Shown: positions 8,087 through 18,100 of the stretch, one piece after another | How the letters are laid out: each line of letters opens with the position of its first letter | How positions within the stretch are numbered: position 1 is the stretch's first letter | From: Bacteroidales bacterium | Lineage (GTDB): Bacteria; Bacteroidota; Bacteroidia; Bacteroidales; P3 | DNA length: 50,705 bases | Assembly: GCA_024400665.1 (NCBI GenBank) | Contig: JAKSML010000008.1 | Location: forward strand, 1 to 50,705 | Reading direction: 5' to 3' | Notes under the pieces: generated by a model | The model's database searches: none | What the model was told of the DNA's origin: nothing | What the model saw: the letters and a program-made list of their open reading frames with translations, nothing else | Translations under genes and position numbers: made by a program

Positions 8087-9838
8087 TCACCTCGTGAGGG
8101 TGTAGTTGACCTCTTTGTGGTTGCCACAGCTGTCGGTGAGGAAGATGATGAGGTCGAGGGCGGCGGCGTCGGAGGACACCTGCTTGAGGTCGATGCTGAG
8201 GGTGGCTGTCTTGCCGTCGAACTCTGCGAGGACCCACTGCTCGTTGATGAAGCAGCGATATTCGGCAACGCCTGAGAGGTCGTCACCCATCTTCATATTG
8301 AGCACCTTGGGAGCCTTGCCGCCCTGCTTGAAGTTGAGGGGCTTGACGTAAGGCGCGGCGGTGTCGATGGCCACGACGAAGTTGCCGAAGACACGGCTGT
8401 CGGCCTCCAGCCAGCGACCATATTTGCCCTCGATGCGGCGTTCCACCACACGGGAGGTGAGAGCCGAGAGCTTGTTGCCGCTGAGGCTGCAAAGCACCTG
8501 CTGCTCGGGCTCGTAGCCGATGAGCAGCGGCACGCGGATCTGGTAGGTGTAGTGAGGCGGATAGGGGCTGCGCCAGGGCTTGACGGTGAGGATGGGCGAG
8601 AGATAGCGGCGGTCCTTCTGGGTGCCGTGGAGGAGCTGGTCGTCGTAGTAGGCTATGTGGGCAGGCATCTCAATCTGATAATCGCCACGGCTGACGCTGA
8701 ACGGCCAGCGGACGAGGAGGCTGTCGGCCGAGAGATGGTAAGAGGGATGCTCGGGGACGACGTGCATAGGCACGAGGCGTTCGAGGTTGTTGCGGACATA
8801 TATGGCGCGGACAGACTGGTTGCCGTTATAGTCGGAGACCGCCACGGTGATGCGGTGGAGGGTGGTGTCGCTGTCGATGAAGCCGATGCTGCCATCGCCG
8901 AAGGTGCGGGCGGGGCGTATGGGGTCGCCGGGGAGGCGGCGGGTGATGATATAGCCCTGCTTAGAGGCGAGGTACTTGTCGTAGTCGAGCTGGGCATTGA
9001 TGGCGCGGGTCTCGGAGAAGGCGAGGCGTTCCAGACGATACTGGAAGAAGGGCACGCCATCGACCCAGATGTCGATACGGTCGTAGCCGTTGCGAGGCGT
9101 GGAGCCCTCGGAGCAGTCGGTGGCATAGACCGAGAGGTAGAAGCGGCCGATGACGGAGAGGGGGTTGTTGATGGTGCCGAGGGCCATGGGGTCGTCGGAG
9201 AGGTCAAGCTGGTGGTTCTCCTGGCTGCCGTTGACACGGCTGTTGCGATCGACAGGCAGCAGACGGATGCCGCGGATAGAGGGGGCGGCATGGTCCTCGA
9301 TCTTCACGCCATAGGCGAGAGGGTTGAAGACGTCGAAGGTGCGGGTGTCGCGCACCTCGTAGTGGAGATGGGGACCGCCGCTCATGCCGCTATTGCCGGC
9401 AAAGGCCACGATGTCGCCCTTGCGGACAGGCAGCACGCCCTCGGCAAGGGTGGTGTCGAAGGCGTAGGCCTCCTTCTGACGCTGGACGTTATAGACGAAG
9501 TCGCGGATGGCGCCGTTATAGCCGTCGAGGTGGAAATAGACGGTGGTGATGCCGCCGGCATGGGCAATATAGAGCATCTTGCCGCCAGAGTAGGCGGAGA
9601 CGCGCAGACGGATGACGTAGCCGTCGGCAGGGGCATAGACAGGGGTGCCGACACCGTCCTCGCCGCCGATGCGGAGGTCGATGCCGCTATGGAAATGGTT
9701 GGCTCGGATCTCGCCAAAAGTGCCCGATGGTGCGGGCATGAGACGGAGGGGGAAGTCGAGATGGGGCGTGCGTTTGGGCTGCGCCTGGATGGTCAAGGCG
9801 GCAAGGAGCAAAAGGGTAAGGAGGAGCGTTTTCTTCAT
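8087..9838 (-). CDS. Secreted M23-family metallopeptidase
   Basis: This 583-aa protein has a clear signal peptide (about 1-20, ending IQAQ). The LytM/M23 zinc fold follows: HFHSGID supplies H50 and D54, and GGPHLHYE supplies H157 and H159. The family cleaves peptidoglycan peptide bridges or acts as a non-catalytic cell-wall remodelling factor; here all ligands are present. The C-terminal about 400 residues look like beta-sandwich repeats with no name I can give. No lipobox or T9SS tail is seen, so a periplasmic location is likely. The start lies 15 bp after the recN stop, so it is probably cotranscribed with recN. Confidence 0.9.
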   Translation of the reverse strand: MKKTLLLTLLLLAALTIQAQPKRTPHLDFPLRLMPAPSGTFGEIRANHFHSGIDLRIGGEDGVGTPVYAPADGYVIRLRVSAYSGGKMLYIAHAGGITTVYFHLDGYNGAIRDFVYNVQRQKEAYAFDTTLAEGVLPVRKGDIVAFAGNSGMSGGPHLHYEVRDTRTFDVFNPLAYGVKIEDHAAPSIRGIRLLPVDRNSRVNGSQENHQLDLSDDPMALGTINNPLSVIGRFYLSVYATDCSEGSTPRNGYDRIDIWVDGVPFFQYRLERLAFSETRAINAQLDYDKYLASKQGYIITRRLPGDPIRPARTFGDGSIGFIDSDTTLHRITVAVSDYNGNQSVRAIYVRNNLERLVPMHVVPEHPSYHLSADSLLVRWPFSVSRGDYQIEMPAHIAYYDDQLLHGTQKDRRYLSPILTVKPWRSPYPPHYTYQIRVPLLIGYEPEQQVLCSLSGNKLSALTSRVVERRIEGKYGRWLEADSRVFGNFVVAIDTAAPYVKPLNFKQGGKAPKVLNMKMGDDLSGVAEYRCFINEQWVLAEFDGKTATLSIDLKQVSSDAAALDLIIFLTDSCGNHKEVNYTLTR

Positions 9839-9853
9839 CGTGATGGGGCTTTT

Positions 9854-11512
9854 TTATGACATTAATTCGCGGGCAGTTTGCAGGGCCGCGGTGGTGGGCG
9901 GATTGGAGGAGAGCATGACGGCTATCTCGTTGACACGCTCCTCGCTGTCGAGCTGACGGATGCGGGAGATGGTGCGGCTCTCTTCGAGGCCTTTGGCCAC
10001 CTTGAGATGCTGGTTGGCCTTGGCGGCAATCTGAGGAAGGTGGGAGATGGCTATGACCTGCATGTGGCTTGCCATCTGGCGCATGATGCGTCCCACAGCC
10101 ACGGAGATATCGCCCGAGACGCCGCTGTCAATCTCGTCGAAGATAATGGTGGGCAGCAGGTTGCGCTGGGTGACGACCGACTTGATGGCAAGCATGAGGC
10201 GCGAGAGTTCGCCGCCCGAGGCGACGTCGGCAATAGGACGGAGCGTGCCGCCCTGGTTGGCGTTGAAGAGGAACTGGACGCTGTCGTGGCCCATGAGGCC
10301 GAAGTTGGCGGCGGGGGCTATCTCGACGACGATGCGTGCCGAAGCCATGCCCAGCTGTGCCAGCACGGGGGCTATCTGCTGCTGCAGGAGGAGGGCTGCC
10401 TGCTGACGGCAGGCGGTGAGCTGGTCGGCGGTCTGCTGCAGCTGGCCGAAGACGTGATCGACCTGCTCCATGACCTCGCGGATGCGGTCGTCGAGGCTGT
10501 CGGCCTCCTGGAGGGCGTCGTCGAGACGCTGCTGGATAGCGAGGAGCTCGTCGATGGTGGTGACGTTGTGCTTCTTCTGAAGACGGTAAATGAGGTCGAG
10601 GCGCTCGTTGACGAAGTCCTGCCGCTCAGGCGAGAACTGGAGTTTGTCGTCGAGCGAAGCCACCTCGGAGAGGAGGTCCTGCAGCTCGATGACGGAGGAG
10701 TCGAGACGCTGGTGAAGGGTGTCGATGTCGGCATGGAAGGCGGTGACGTGGGCGAGACTGCTGCGGGCAGCGACAAGGCGCGGGATGGCGCCGTCCTCGT
10801 CATCGGCACGGCCATAGCAGAGGGCGGCGACGGTGCCGAGGGCTTCTTTGATGGTACCCGTATGTTCGAGGAGGCGTGCCTCCTCTTCCAGAGCCTCCTG
10901 CTCGTCGGACTGGAGCTTGGCGGACTGGAGCTCGTCGAAGAGGAAGCGGTTGTAGTCGTGGGTCTTGCGATTCTCGGCATCCTGAGCGGTGAGCTGTTCG
11001 AGCTGGTGCTTGAGGGCAGCATACTGGCGGTAGAGCGTCTGATAGGCGGGCAGCGGCAGCTGGTCGGCGAAGGTGTCGAGCAGCTGGGTCTGGAAGAGGC
11101 CGTCGGTGAGGGTGAGGGTCTGATACTGCGAATGGATGTCGAGGATGTGGACGCCCAGCTCCTTGAGGAACTGCACGCTGGCGGGCGAATCGTTGACGAA
11201 GGCGCGGCTCTTGGCAGAGGGGAGGATCTCGCGACGGATGATGAGGTGGTCGTCATAGTCGGCATCGTTCTCGTCAAAGAGCGGCTGGAGGCCGAGGCCT
11301 GAGATGTCGAAAGAGGCTTCGACAACGCATTTGCGCTCCTTGTCGGAGAGCACCTGCGTGTCGGCACGCTGGCCGAGGAGGAGGCCGAGGGCACCGAGAA
11401 GGATAGACTTGCCCGCGCCCGTCTCGCCAGTGATGACGGCAAAGCCGCTATCGAAGGTGATGTCGGTTTCGAGAATCAGCGCGTAGTTTTCAATATGTAG
11501 AGTCTGTAACAT
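9854..11512 (-). CDS. recN: DNA repair protein RecN
   Basis: This SMC-like ATPase of 552 aa acts in double-strand break repair by holding DNA ends. The start is set at MLQTLHIENYALI, the family N-terminus; a longer in-frame start would add 17 unconserved residues. Walker A GETGAGKS is at 29-36. The long central region is coiled-coil. The ABC signature (SGGELSRLMLAI) and Walker B (IIFDEIDSGVSG) follow near the C-terminus, then the D-loop/H-loop region (VIAISHLPQIAA). Length is normal for the family. It lies between sufS and the M23 gene. Confidence 0.96.
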   Translation of the reverse strand: MLQTLHIENYALILETDITFDSGFAVITGETGAGKSILLGALGLLLGQRADTQVLSDKERKCVVEASFDISGLGLQPLFDENDADYDDHLIIRREILPSAKSRAFVNDSPASVQFLKELGVHILDIHSQYQTLTLTDGLFQTQLLDTFADQLPLPAYQTLYRQYAALKHQLEQLTAQDAENRKTHDYNRFLFDELQSAKLQSDEQEALEEEARLLEHTGTIKEALGTVAALCYGRADDEDGAIPRLVAARSSLAHVTAFHADIDTLHQRLDSSVIELQDLLSEVASLDDKLQFSPERQDFVNERLDLIYRLQKKHNVTTIDELLAIQQRLDDALQEADSLDDRIREVMEQVDHVFGQLQQTADQLTACRQQAALLLQQQIAPVLAQLGMASARIVVEIAPAANFGLMGHDSVQFLFNANQGGTLRPIADVASGGELSRLMLAIKSVVTQRNLLPTIIFDEIDSGVSGDISVAVGRIMRQMASHMQVIAISHLPQIAAKANQHLKVAKGLEESRTISRIRQLDSEERVNEIAVMLSSNPPTTAALQTARELMS

Positions 11513-11576
11513 CCTATAAAAGTTGTTTATGTTGCAGCAGGCATGGCTGCGTTCTGTTATCAATATATATCATTCC

Positions 11577-11668
11577 GCAGGGCGGCACGGGCTATTCGAG
11601 CATGGGGGCGATGCGGAGCAGGGCGGCACGGGCTATTCGAGCATGGGGGCGATGCGGAGCAGGGCGGC
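11577..11668. repeat. 41-bp tandem duplication covering the 3' end of sufS
   Basis: The 41-bp unit starting GCAGGGCGGC occurs at 11577, 11618 and, partially, 11659. The sufS stop codon (11633-11635) lies inside the second copy. The first copy is therefore a spare version of the sufS 3' end just downstream of the stop. The period is not a multiple of three. Confidence 0.9.
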
Positions 11669-12826
11669 GACAAGAGCGTCGATATCGTCGCGAGTGGTAT
11701 AGGCGGCAAAGGAGGCGCGGACGGTGCCGGGGATGCCGTAGCGGTCCATGATGGGCTGTGTGCAGTGGTGGCCTGTGCGGACAGCTATGCCGAGCTTGTC
11801 GAGGAGGGTGCCCACATCGTAGGGATGGGAGTGTCCGACAAGGAAGGAGATGACGCCGGCCTTGTGGGGCGCGGTGCCGAAGAAGCGGATGCCCGGCACC
11901 TGCTGCAGCTGCTCAGTGGCATAGCGGAGGAGGTCGTCCTCATGGACGGAAATACTGTCGAGTCCCTGTGCCAGCATCCAGTCGATGGCGGCGCCAAGGC
12001 CGAGGACATCGCCCACGGAGGGGGTGCCTGCCTCGAAGCGGAAGGGCAGCTCGTTGTAGGTGGTGCGCTCAAAGGTGACATCCTTGATCATCTCGCCACC
12101 GCCCTGGTATGGCGGCAGCTGAGAAAGGATTTCCTCGCGGCCGTACATGACGCCGACGCCCATGGGGGCATACATCTTATGGCCCGAGAAGCAGTAGAAG
12201 TCGCAGCCAATCTGCTGCACATCTACAGCCATGTGCGCCACAGCCTGGGCGCCGTCGATGAGAATGGGGACGTTGTGACTGTGGGCTATCTCGGTGAGTT
12301 CGCGGACGGGGTTGACGGTGCCGAGGGTGTTGGAGACATGGTTGCAAGCCACAATGCGGGTGTGCTCGTTGAAGAGAGCCTTGTAGGCCTCCAGGTCGAG
12401 GACGCCCTCGTCGGAGAAAGGTATCACACGGAGGCTGGCACCGGCGAGTTCGCACGCCAGCTGCCAGGGGACGATGTCGGAGTGGTGCTCCATGCCGGAG
12501 ACGATGACCTCATCGCCAGCATGAAGGAAACGGCGTCCGAAGGAGGATGCCACGAGGTTGATGCTCTCAGTGGTGCCACGGGTGAAGACAATCTCGTTGG
12601 AACTGCGGGCATTGATGAAGCCCTGGACCTTGCGGCGCACCTCCTCGTAGCGCTCGGTAGCCTCGGCGGCGAGGTGATGGGCGCCACGGTGGATGTTGCT
12701 GTTGAGGGTGCAGTAGTATTGGCAGAGGGTGTCGATGACCTGCTGCGGCTTCTGCGTGGTGGCAGCATTGTCGAGATAGACCAGGCGGTGGTTATAGACT
12801 TGCGTATCGAGTATGGGAAATTCCAT
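11633..12826 (-). CDS. sufS: Cysteine desulfurase, SufS type
   Basis: This PLP enzyme of 397 aa converts cysteine to alanine and delivers persulfide sulfur for Fe-S cluster assembly. The PLP lysine is K217 in SGHKMYAP, the persulfide cysteine is C355 in GHHCTQP, and YLDNAATTQKP opens the fold. The RTGHHC context places it in the group II (SufS) branch. The expected sufBCD genes are not in this window. It lies 9 bp after a small membrane-protein gene. The 3' end is duplicated downstream (11577-11668). Confidence 0.95.
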   Translation of the reverse strand: MEFPILDTQVYNHRLVYLDNAATTQKPQQVIDTLCQYYCTLNSNIHRGAHHLAAEATERYEEVRRKVQGFINARSSNEIVFTRGTTESINLVASSFGRRFLHAGDEVIVSGMEHHSDIVPWQLACELAGASLRVIPFSDEGVLDLEAYKALFNEHTRIVACNHVSNTLGTVNPVRELTEIAHSHNVPILIDGAQAVAHMAVDVQQIGCDFYCFSGHKMYAPMGVGVMYGREEILSQLPPYQGGGEMIKDVTFERTTYNELPFRFEAGTPSVGDVLGLGAAIDWMLAQGLDSISVHEDDLLRYATEQLQQVPGIRFFGTAPHKAGVISFLVGHSHPYDVGTLLDKLGIAVRTGHHCTQPIMDRYGIPGTVRASFAAYTTRDDIDALVAALLRIAPMLE

Positions 12827-12835
12827 GGCAGAGTA

Positions 12836-13009
12836 TTACTGATTTTTATACATTATATACATGACGACGAGGCCCAGCGTCAGCAGGCCAAGGAAGATGA
12901 AGAAAGCCCAGCTGCAGCCCGGCTTGGGCAGCGGACGGTCTTTGCGCATGAAGGCACGGGCAAAGTCGATCTTGCGGTCAATCTCTTCTTGATGATCGTT
13001 CTCAGACAT
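12836..13009 (-). CDS. Small single-pass membrane protein
   Basis: This 57-aa protein begins MSENDHQEEIDRK. It has a charged cytosol-type N-terminal half and one hydrophobic helix near the C-terminus (SWAFFIFLGLLTLGLVVMYI). I do not recognise a family. The start chosen overlaps the DedA stop by 8 bp. A start 30 bases further upstream is also open and would overlap more. Its place between the DedA gene and sufS in a tight run suggests it is real. Confidence 0.7.
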   Translation of the reverse strand: MSENDHQEEIDRKIDFARAFMRKDRPLPKPGCSWAFFIFLGLLTLGLVVMYIMYKNQ

Positions 13010-13790
13010 TGGCTTTCTTTCTTTTCTTGATAATGGCACGGACTACGACGAAGGCGATGAAGGCGCAGAAGAGCGCAATGAGGATGATGGAGAGCTGGTG
13101 GCTGTACTTCTCAATAACCGAGGGGTCGGCAGCCTGATAGGCGAGGTAGCCGAGGAGGGCGAGGATGCAGTTCCACACAGCGGCGCCAAGGAAGGTGAAG
13201 AAGGAGAAGGCGGCGATGTTCATCTTGGAGAGGCCGGCAGGGATGGAGATGAGCTGGCGGATGACGGGGATGAGGCGGCCGATGAGGGTGGAGATATTGC
13301 CGTGGTCGTTGAAATAGGTCTCGGCACGCTGCACCTTCTCTTTAGAGAGCTGGAGGACATGTCCCAGCTTGCTGTCGGCAAAGGCATAGATGATAGGACG
13401 GCCCAGCCAGCGCGAGAGGAAGTAGTTGATGTAGGCTCCCAGCATGGCGCCGAGGGTGCCGATGAGGACGATGAGCCAGATGACCATGCCGCTCTTGGTG
13501 TCGGGGTTGCTGGCGACATAGACGGCTGGCGGTATGACCACTTCGGAGGGGAAGGGGATGAAAGAGCTTTCGAGCGTCATGAGGGCGCCGACGGCGGTGT
13601 AGTTCATGTTGGCATCATACCACGAGAGGAGGTCGGAGACCCATCCCGAAGAGGTGCTGTCGGTGCCACGGACCTGCTCGGCGATGTTGCCTTGCGGGAC
13701 GGCGACGGTCTGAGCACAGAGGCTGTGGGTGCCTGCAAGGAGGAGGCACAGGAGTGCGAGTATTAGATTCTTCTTCATATTCGATTTCAT
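13002..13790 (-). CDS. DedA/VTT-family membrane protein
   Basis: This 262-aa integral membrane protein carries the DedA hallmarks: the re-entrant-loop motif LESSFIPFPSEVVIPPA, then GRLIPVIRQLISIPAG, and a final basic tail (KKRKK). Family members are linked to lipid scrambling, undecaprenyl-phosphate recycling and envelope homeostasis; the substrate here is unknown. It is unusual in starting with what looks like a cleavable signal peptide (hydrophobic core then LCAQ) and a soluble linker before the first DedA helix. A start four codons downstream is equally possible. It lies 24 bp after the TPR gene. Confidence 0.9.
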   Translation of the reverse strand: MKSNMKKNLILALLCLLLAGTHSLCAQTVAVPQGNIAEQVRGTDSTSSGWVSDLLSWYDANMNYTAVGALMTLESSFIPFPSEVVIPPAVYVASNPDTKSGMVIWLIVLIGTLGAMLGAYINYFLSRWLGRPIIYAFADSKLGHVLQLSKEKVQRAETYFNDHGNISTLIGRLIPVIRQLISIPAGLSKMNIAAFSFFTFLGAAVWNCILALLGYLAYQAADPSVIEKYSHQLSIILIALFCAFIAFVVVRAIIKKRKKANV

Positions 13791-13814
13791 TATATATCTT
13801 ATTACATTTTTAAT

Positions 13815-15113
13815 TTACTTACCAATCTGCTCGATAGTGTTGACCAGCTCGACATCATTCTGCATCTCGGGATAGAGGGTGAGCAGCGAATGGTAGAGCG
13901 GGCCGAAGTCCTTGGCATCGTCCTGGAGGAGCGAGAAGAGGCGGTTGCGACGTCCCAACTTGAAATAGCAATAGAGCAGGCGGGAGTCGAACTCGAAACG
14001 GCTGACGGCTTCGAGGCGCGAGCTCTCCAGAAGCGAACAGGCCTCTTCGAAACGTTCGATATAGAGATAGAGGTCGGCGAGGTTGATCCAGTTCTCGTCG
14101 GAGTCGGGGTCGAGGTCGATGGCACGGCGGAAATAGCCGGCAGCCTCGTCCATACAGCCCGAGCAGGCACAGCAGCGTCCGAGCTCGTTCCAAGCCAAGG
14201 CGAAAGTGGGGTCTTCCTTGACGGAGTCGTGGAGATAGACCGAAGCTGTGGCGAAGTTGTGATTTTCGAGATAGAGATGACCGAGGCTGTAGAAGACATA
14301 GGCACGGTCGTCGGCATAATCGAGCGAGTCATGCAGTGCCTGGGCGGCACGGCCCAGGTTGCCCAGCTTGCGGTAGCACTCGGAGAGGCCGAGGTAGGCA
14401 TTGAAGAGGGTCTTGTCGATGGCCAAGGCATACTCGTAGGCGTCGGCAGCCTTCTCATAGAGCGAGAGCCAGCCATAAACGCAGCCCAGGCAGTACCAGC
14501 CGCCTTTGGAATAGGGATGCTCGGTGACATGCTGGACGAAGAAGGCTTCGGACTCCTCGTTGCGCCCCTGCTCGTCATAGGTGCAGGCAAGGTTGTAGAG
14601 AGAGCGGTCCTCCTCGGGGTTCTTCTCGATCGAGAGCTTATAATAGCGGATAGATTCTTCGATGTTGTGGATCTTGTAATACTCGTCGGCGACATTGCCG
14701 TATATCAGGTCCAGCTCGTAGCCGTCGGTGGCGGCACGGAGGTAGTAGTCGATGGCCATCTTGGGATTGTCGGTAATGCTGTAGTGCATACCGAGCGAGT
14801 AGCTGACATCGGTATTGTTGGGCTCGGCAGCCTCGATCTCTTTAAGGATTGCCAGCGACTTGTCGTATTCGCCTTGCAGACTGAGCAGATGGGAGCGGTG
14901 GAGCTTGATCTCGCTGCTGGCGGGGAAGAGGCTCTCGCCCTGACTGACCACTTGTGAGAGACCCTTAGCGTCGGCCGTGTCGAGATAGAAGTTGGCTATG
15001 ATGTCGAGCTGCTCGACATCAAAGTATCGCTCGCCTTTGATCTTCTGCGACTCGAAAGCCAGCACAAGGTCTCGCACACCGGCGCTGTAGTTATGGAAAC
15101 GGTCGTTGTTCAT
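13815..15113 (-). CDS. Tetratricopeptide-repeat protein
   Basis: This 432-aa protein is built mainly of TPR helices from about residue 70 to 380. Examples are NNTDVSYSLGMHYSITDNPKMA and DRSLYNLACTYDEQGRNEESE. There is no signal peptide or membrane helix, so it should be a cytoplasmic scaffold. It starts 2 bp after the sprA stop codon, so it is probably cotranslated with sprA. A role in assembling or regulating the secretion machinery is possible, but only position supports it. Confidence 0.88.
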   Translation of the reverse strand: MNNDRFHNYSAGVRDLVLAFESQKIKGERYFDVEQLDIIANFYLDTADAKGLSQVVSQGESLFPASSEIKLHRSHLLSLQGEYDKSLAILKEIEAAEPNNTDVSYSLGMHYSITDNPKMAIDYYLRAATDGYELDLIYGNVADEYYKIHNIEESIRYYKLSIEKNPEEDRSLYNLACTYDEQGRNEESEAFFVQHVTEHPYSKGGWYCLGCVYGWLSLYEKAADAYEYALAIDKTLFNAYLGLSECYRKLGNLGRAAQALHDSLDYADDRAYVFYSLGHLYLENHNFATASVYLHDSVKEDPTFALAWNELGRCCACSGCMDEAAGYFRRAIDLDPDSDENWINLADLYLYIERFEEACSLLESSRLEAVSRFEFDSRLLYCYFKLGRRNRLFSLLQDDAKDFGPLYHSLLTLYPEMQNDVELVNTIEQIGK

Positions 15114-15115
15114 GA

Positions 15116-18100
15116 TTAGAAGTTAAATCTGATAGTTATGCCACCCTTGGTGGTAGAGTTGGGGTAGGAGTTCATGATATAGGGGTTGTTGATGTTGGTT
15201 TGGAAGAAGGCGCGGAGGGTGAGGGTGCTGGAAAGAGCATACTCGCCCGAGAGCTCGACCATCCAGACCTCGCTGCCCGAGGAAACCTGACTGACATTCT
15301 GCTGGTTTATTTTGCGGATGTTGGTCTTGTTGTCGTTGTAGGTAAGGTTGAGCTGCAGCACGACATCGCTCTTGAGGTGCTTGATCTCGTCGCCGACCTG
15401 AATATCGAAAGCCACATCTTTGAAGCGGTAGCCGCCGCCGAAGGTGATGCCGTCGCGAGTGGTCTCGGTGAGCTGGTTGTTGGAGAAGCTCATGGCCAGG
15501 GTGCGGTTCTTCTGCATGGAGAAGTTGATTTGGACGCTGTTGGTCATGCTCACAGAGAGGCGGATGAGGGGGTTGAACTGCTCGTTGATCTGCACAGCCT
15601 CCATGCTGATGGGGGCGATGAAGTCGTTGGAGCCGTTGAGCACCGTCTCCATGCCGTAGTCGTAGCCGTCGCGGCCCGAGATGGCAGCATCGGTGTAGTA
15701 GTTGCCTATGGAGTAGGTGGAGGAGTACTTGTGCGAGATGGAGATGTTGTTAAACCACTTCTTCAGCGCCTTGATCTTGTTGAGGCCGTTGTATGATATG
15801 GACCAGTTGGGCATGGGCAATCCCAAAAAGGGAGTGAAGGCATAGTTGCCTACATCCTTGCCCATATAGGTGGCCAAGAAGCTGGTGAGGAGGACGGTCT
15901 GCTGATTGGCGCCATAGCCGAAGGGGTAGAACTCGCCGTTCATCGTGTCGCGGATGAGCTCGTCGCAGCGACTGTCGGGGTTCATCGATGCCAGACGGTT
16001 TGCCACAGTGTGGCGGTTTTTGAGGAAGTCATTGTAGAGGTCGTCGAGCGACTTGAACGAGGTAGCGAGGCTCCAGCAGGTGGTGCTGTAGGTACCCGAC
16101 ATGACGTAGGAGAGCGGCCCCTCTACTCTATCCCACTCGCTGAGATACTTGTAGTAATATTCCTCGCGGTTTTGATAGGTCTGGTTGGCCGAGAGCTCAA
16201 TCTTGAAGTCGCGTATCGGCTCGACAGAAGCCTGTAGCGAGAGCATACGGTTGAGGGTATTCTCGTGGGCACGGTTCATGAGGGTGTCGGTCGAAAGGAG
16301 GTTGTTGTCGCGCAGCCGTTCCACAAGGCCGTCGTTATAGCCCATCACGAAGGCGGGTCCGGGCATCCAGTCGCGGCGGGCATCCATGCCCAGAAGGGTC
16401 ACGGTGCCCATATAGCCGGGGAGGATAGAACCCGTAGAGTTGCTGTATTGGACGCCGAACGACTTGAGACAGGTGACGAAGCGGATGCCCCAGTTTGCCA
16501 CAGCGTGCAGCATCTCCATGGCTTCGGCACGGCGCACGGAATCGGGGTTCTTGGCGCGTGCTATAGAGTCCTGCGTGGCCTGGTCGCGTTCCTTCTTGGT
16601 CATGCGCTTCGGGTCTTTGGGTGGCTGGTTGCTGGGCAGTTTGTAGGCGTTCTTGATGAATGGGAACTTATTATAGAGCGTCTGCATCTGTCCCGTCACG
16701 GAGGCCTGCAGCTGTCCAGAGCTGTTGAGCGTGCTGCCTTGTGCAGCAAGAGCCTGCGTGGTGCCCATGTAGTTATATACGGTGCGATAGGTTATCGGCA
16801 TACGGAGGAAATCCATATAGGGCAGCTTGGTGATGGGCACATCCCATGTGAGGTTGACAGTCTGCTGGAAGTTCTGCATGGTGCCGCCATGGGCGATAGA
16901 CTTCCAGATGCTGTCGCGGCATTCGCGCGTATCGACACGGCCGACGGGCTCGTCAATGCGGGTGTTGGCCGAGGCGTTGTATTGCAGATGAATGCTGCGG
17001 GCAAAGTCCCACTGCAAGCCGTAGTCGCGCTTCCATGTGAACTGTTTGAAGTATGTAGGCTTCATGATGACCAGCGCGGTGCCCTTGTTGCGGAGCATGG
17101 TCTCTTCGTAGTCGCGGTATATCTCGGTGTTGAAGGAGAAGTTCTTGGGCTTGTAGCAGAAGTTGAAGTCCTTGATGAACTTGGCGTTCTTGCTGTTGAT
17201 GAATTTCGACTTCGACTTGGAGAAGGGCGTCACCTGACCCTGTTCCTGCGGGGTGAAGGAGTAGGTGAGGGTTCCGTGGTGCTGGTCTTTGTTATAGTAC
17301 GATATCTCGTCATCCGACGAGCGTTCACGGCTGTAAGCGTATGAGAGCGAGAGATTCTCGATGTCGTAGAAATGCTGTTTGAGGGCGTTCTTGCCCGTGC
17401 GGTCCTTGCGGACATTGGTGAGGGTGAGGTTGGTGGTGGTCTTGCGTTCCTGTGCCATGGCGCGGACACTGTCGCGCTCGGCCTGGGTCTGGTAGGTCAG
17501 CAGGTCGTCTTTGAGGCGCACGTCGGGGTCCATAGGGTTGTATTCGGGACTTCCCACCTGCTTGTTCCAATCCAGGTAGAAGGGAATGTGGATGCCCCAC
17601 TCTTCGGGGAGGAACTTTCCTAATTCGAGGTCCATGGTGGTCTGAGCCTGCAGGGTGTTGACGAGTTCGAGCGAGGTGGGTTTCTCTTCGAGGTTGCCAA
17701 AGCCTGCCGTGCGGTAGGAGCCATAGAGCGAGAGGTTGCCGAGGTCGGCAAGGTTGGAGCGTGCCAACGCTGTGGCTGCCCAGCCGCCACGGTTGTTGAA
17801 GTCGGTGAGGCGGAGCTCGTTGAGCCACACGATGCACGACTTGGGCAGCATATTGTTGCCATCGTCCATGCGTTCTTTCTTGGGGTTGCGCACACCCACC
17901 ATGATGACCTTCACCTTGCCGAGGTTGGGCGACCCAAGGACGGTGTATTTATGGCCGTCAACAAATTCGCTATAGAGGAGCTGGCTGTTGTAGGAGAGGT
18001 CGCCGCCACGGATGAGCCTGTTGCGATTGGTCTTGATATCGACCAGTTTGGTGAGATCGACCACCACGTTATTGTCCTGCGGCCAGATGACGTAGGGGTC

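Noticed and set aside
9878-11302. 474-codon open frame on the plus strand opposite recN
   Set aside because: It is an antisense shadow of the recN coding pattern; similar shadows occur opposite the M23, M64, TonB-receptor and glnA genes.
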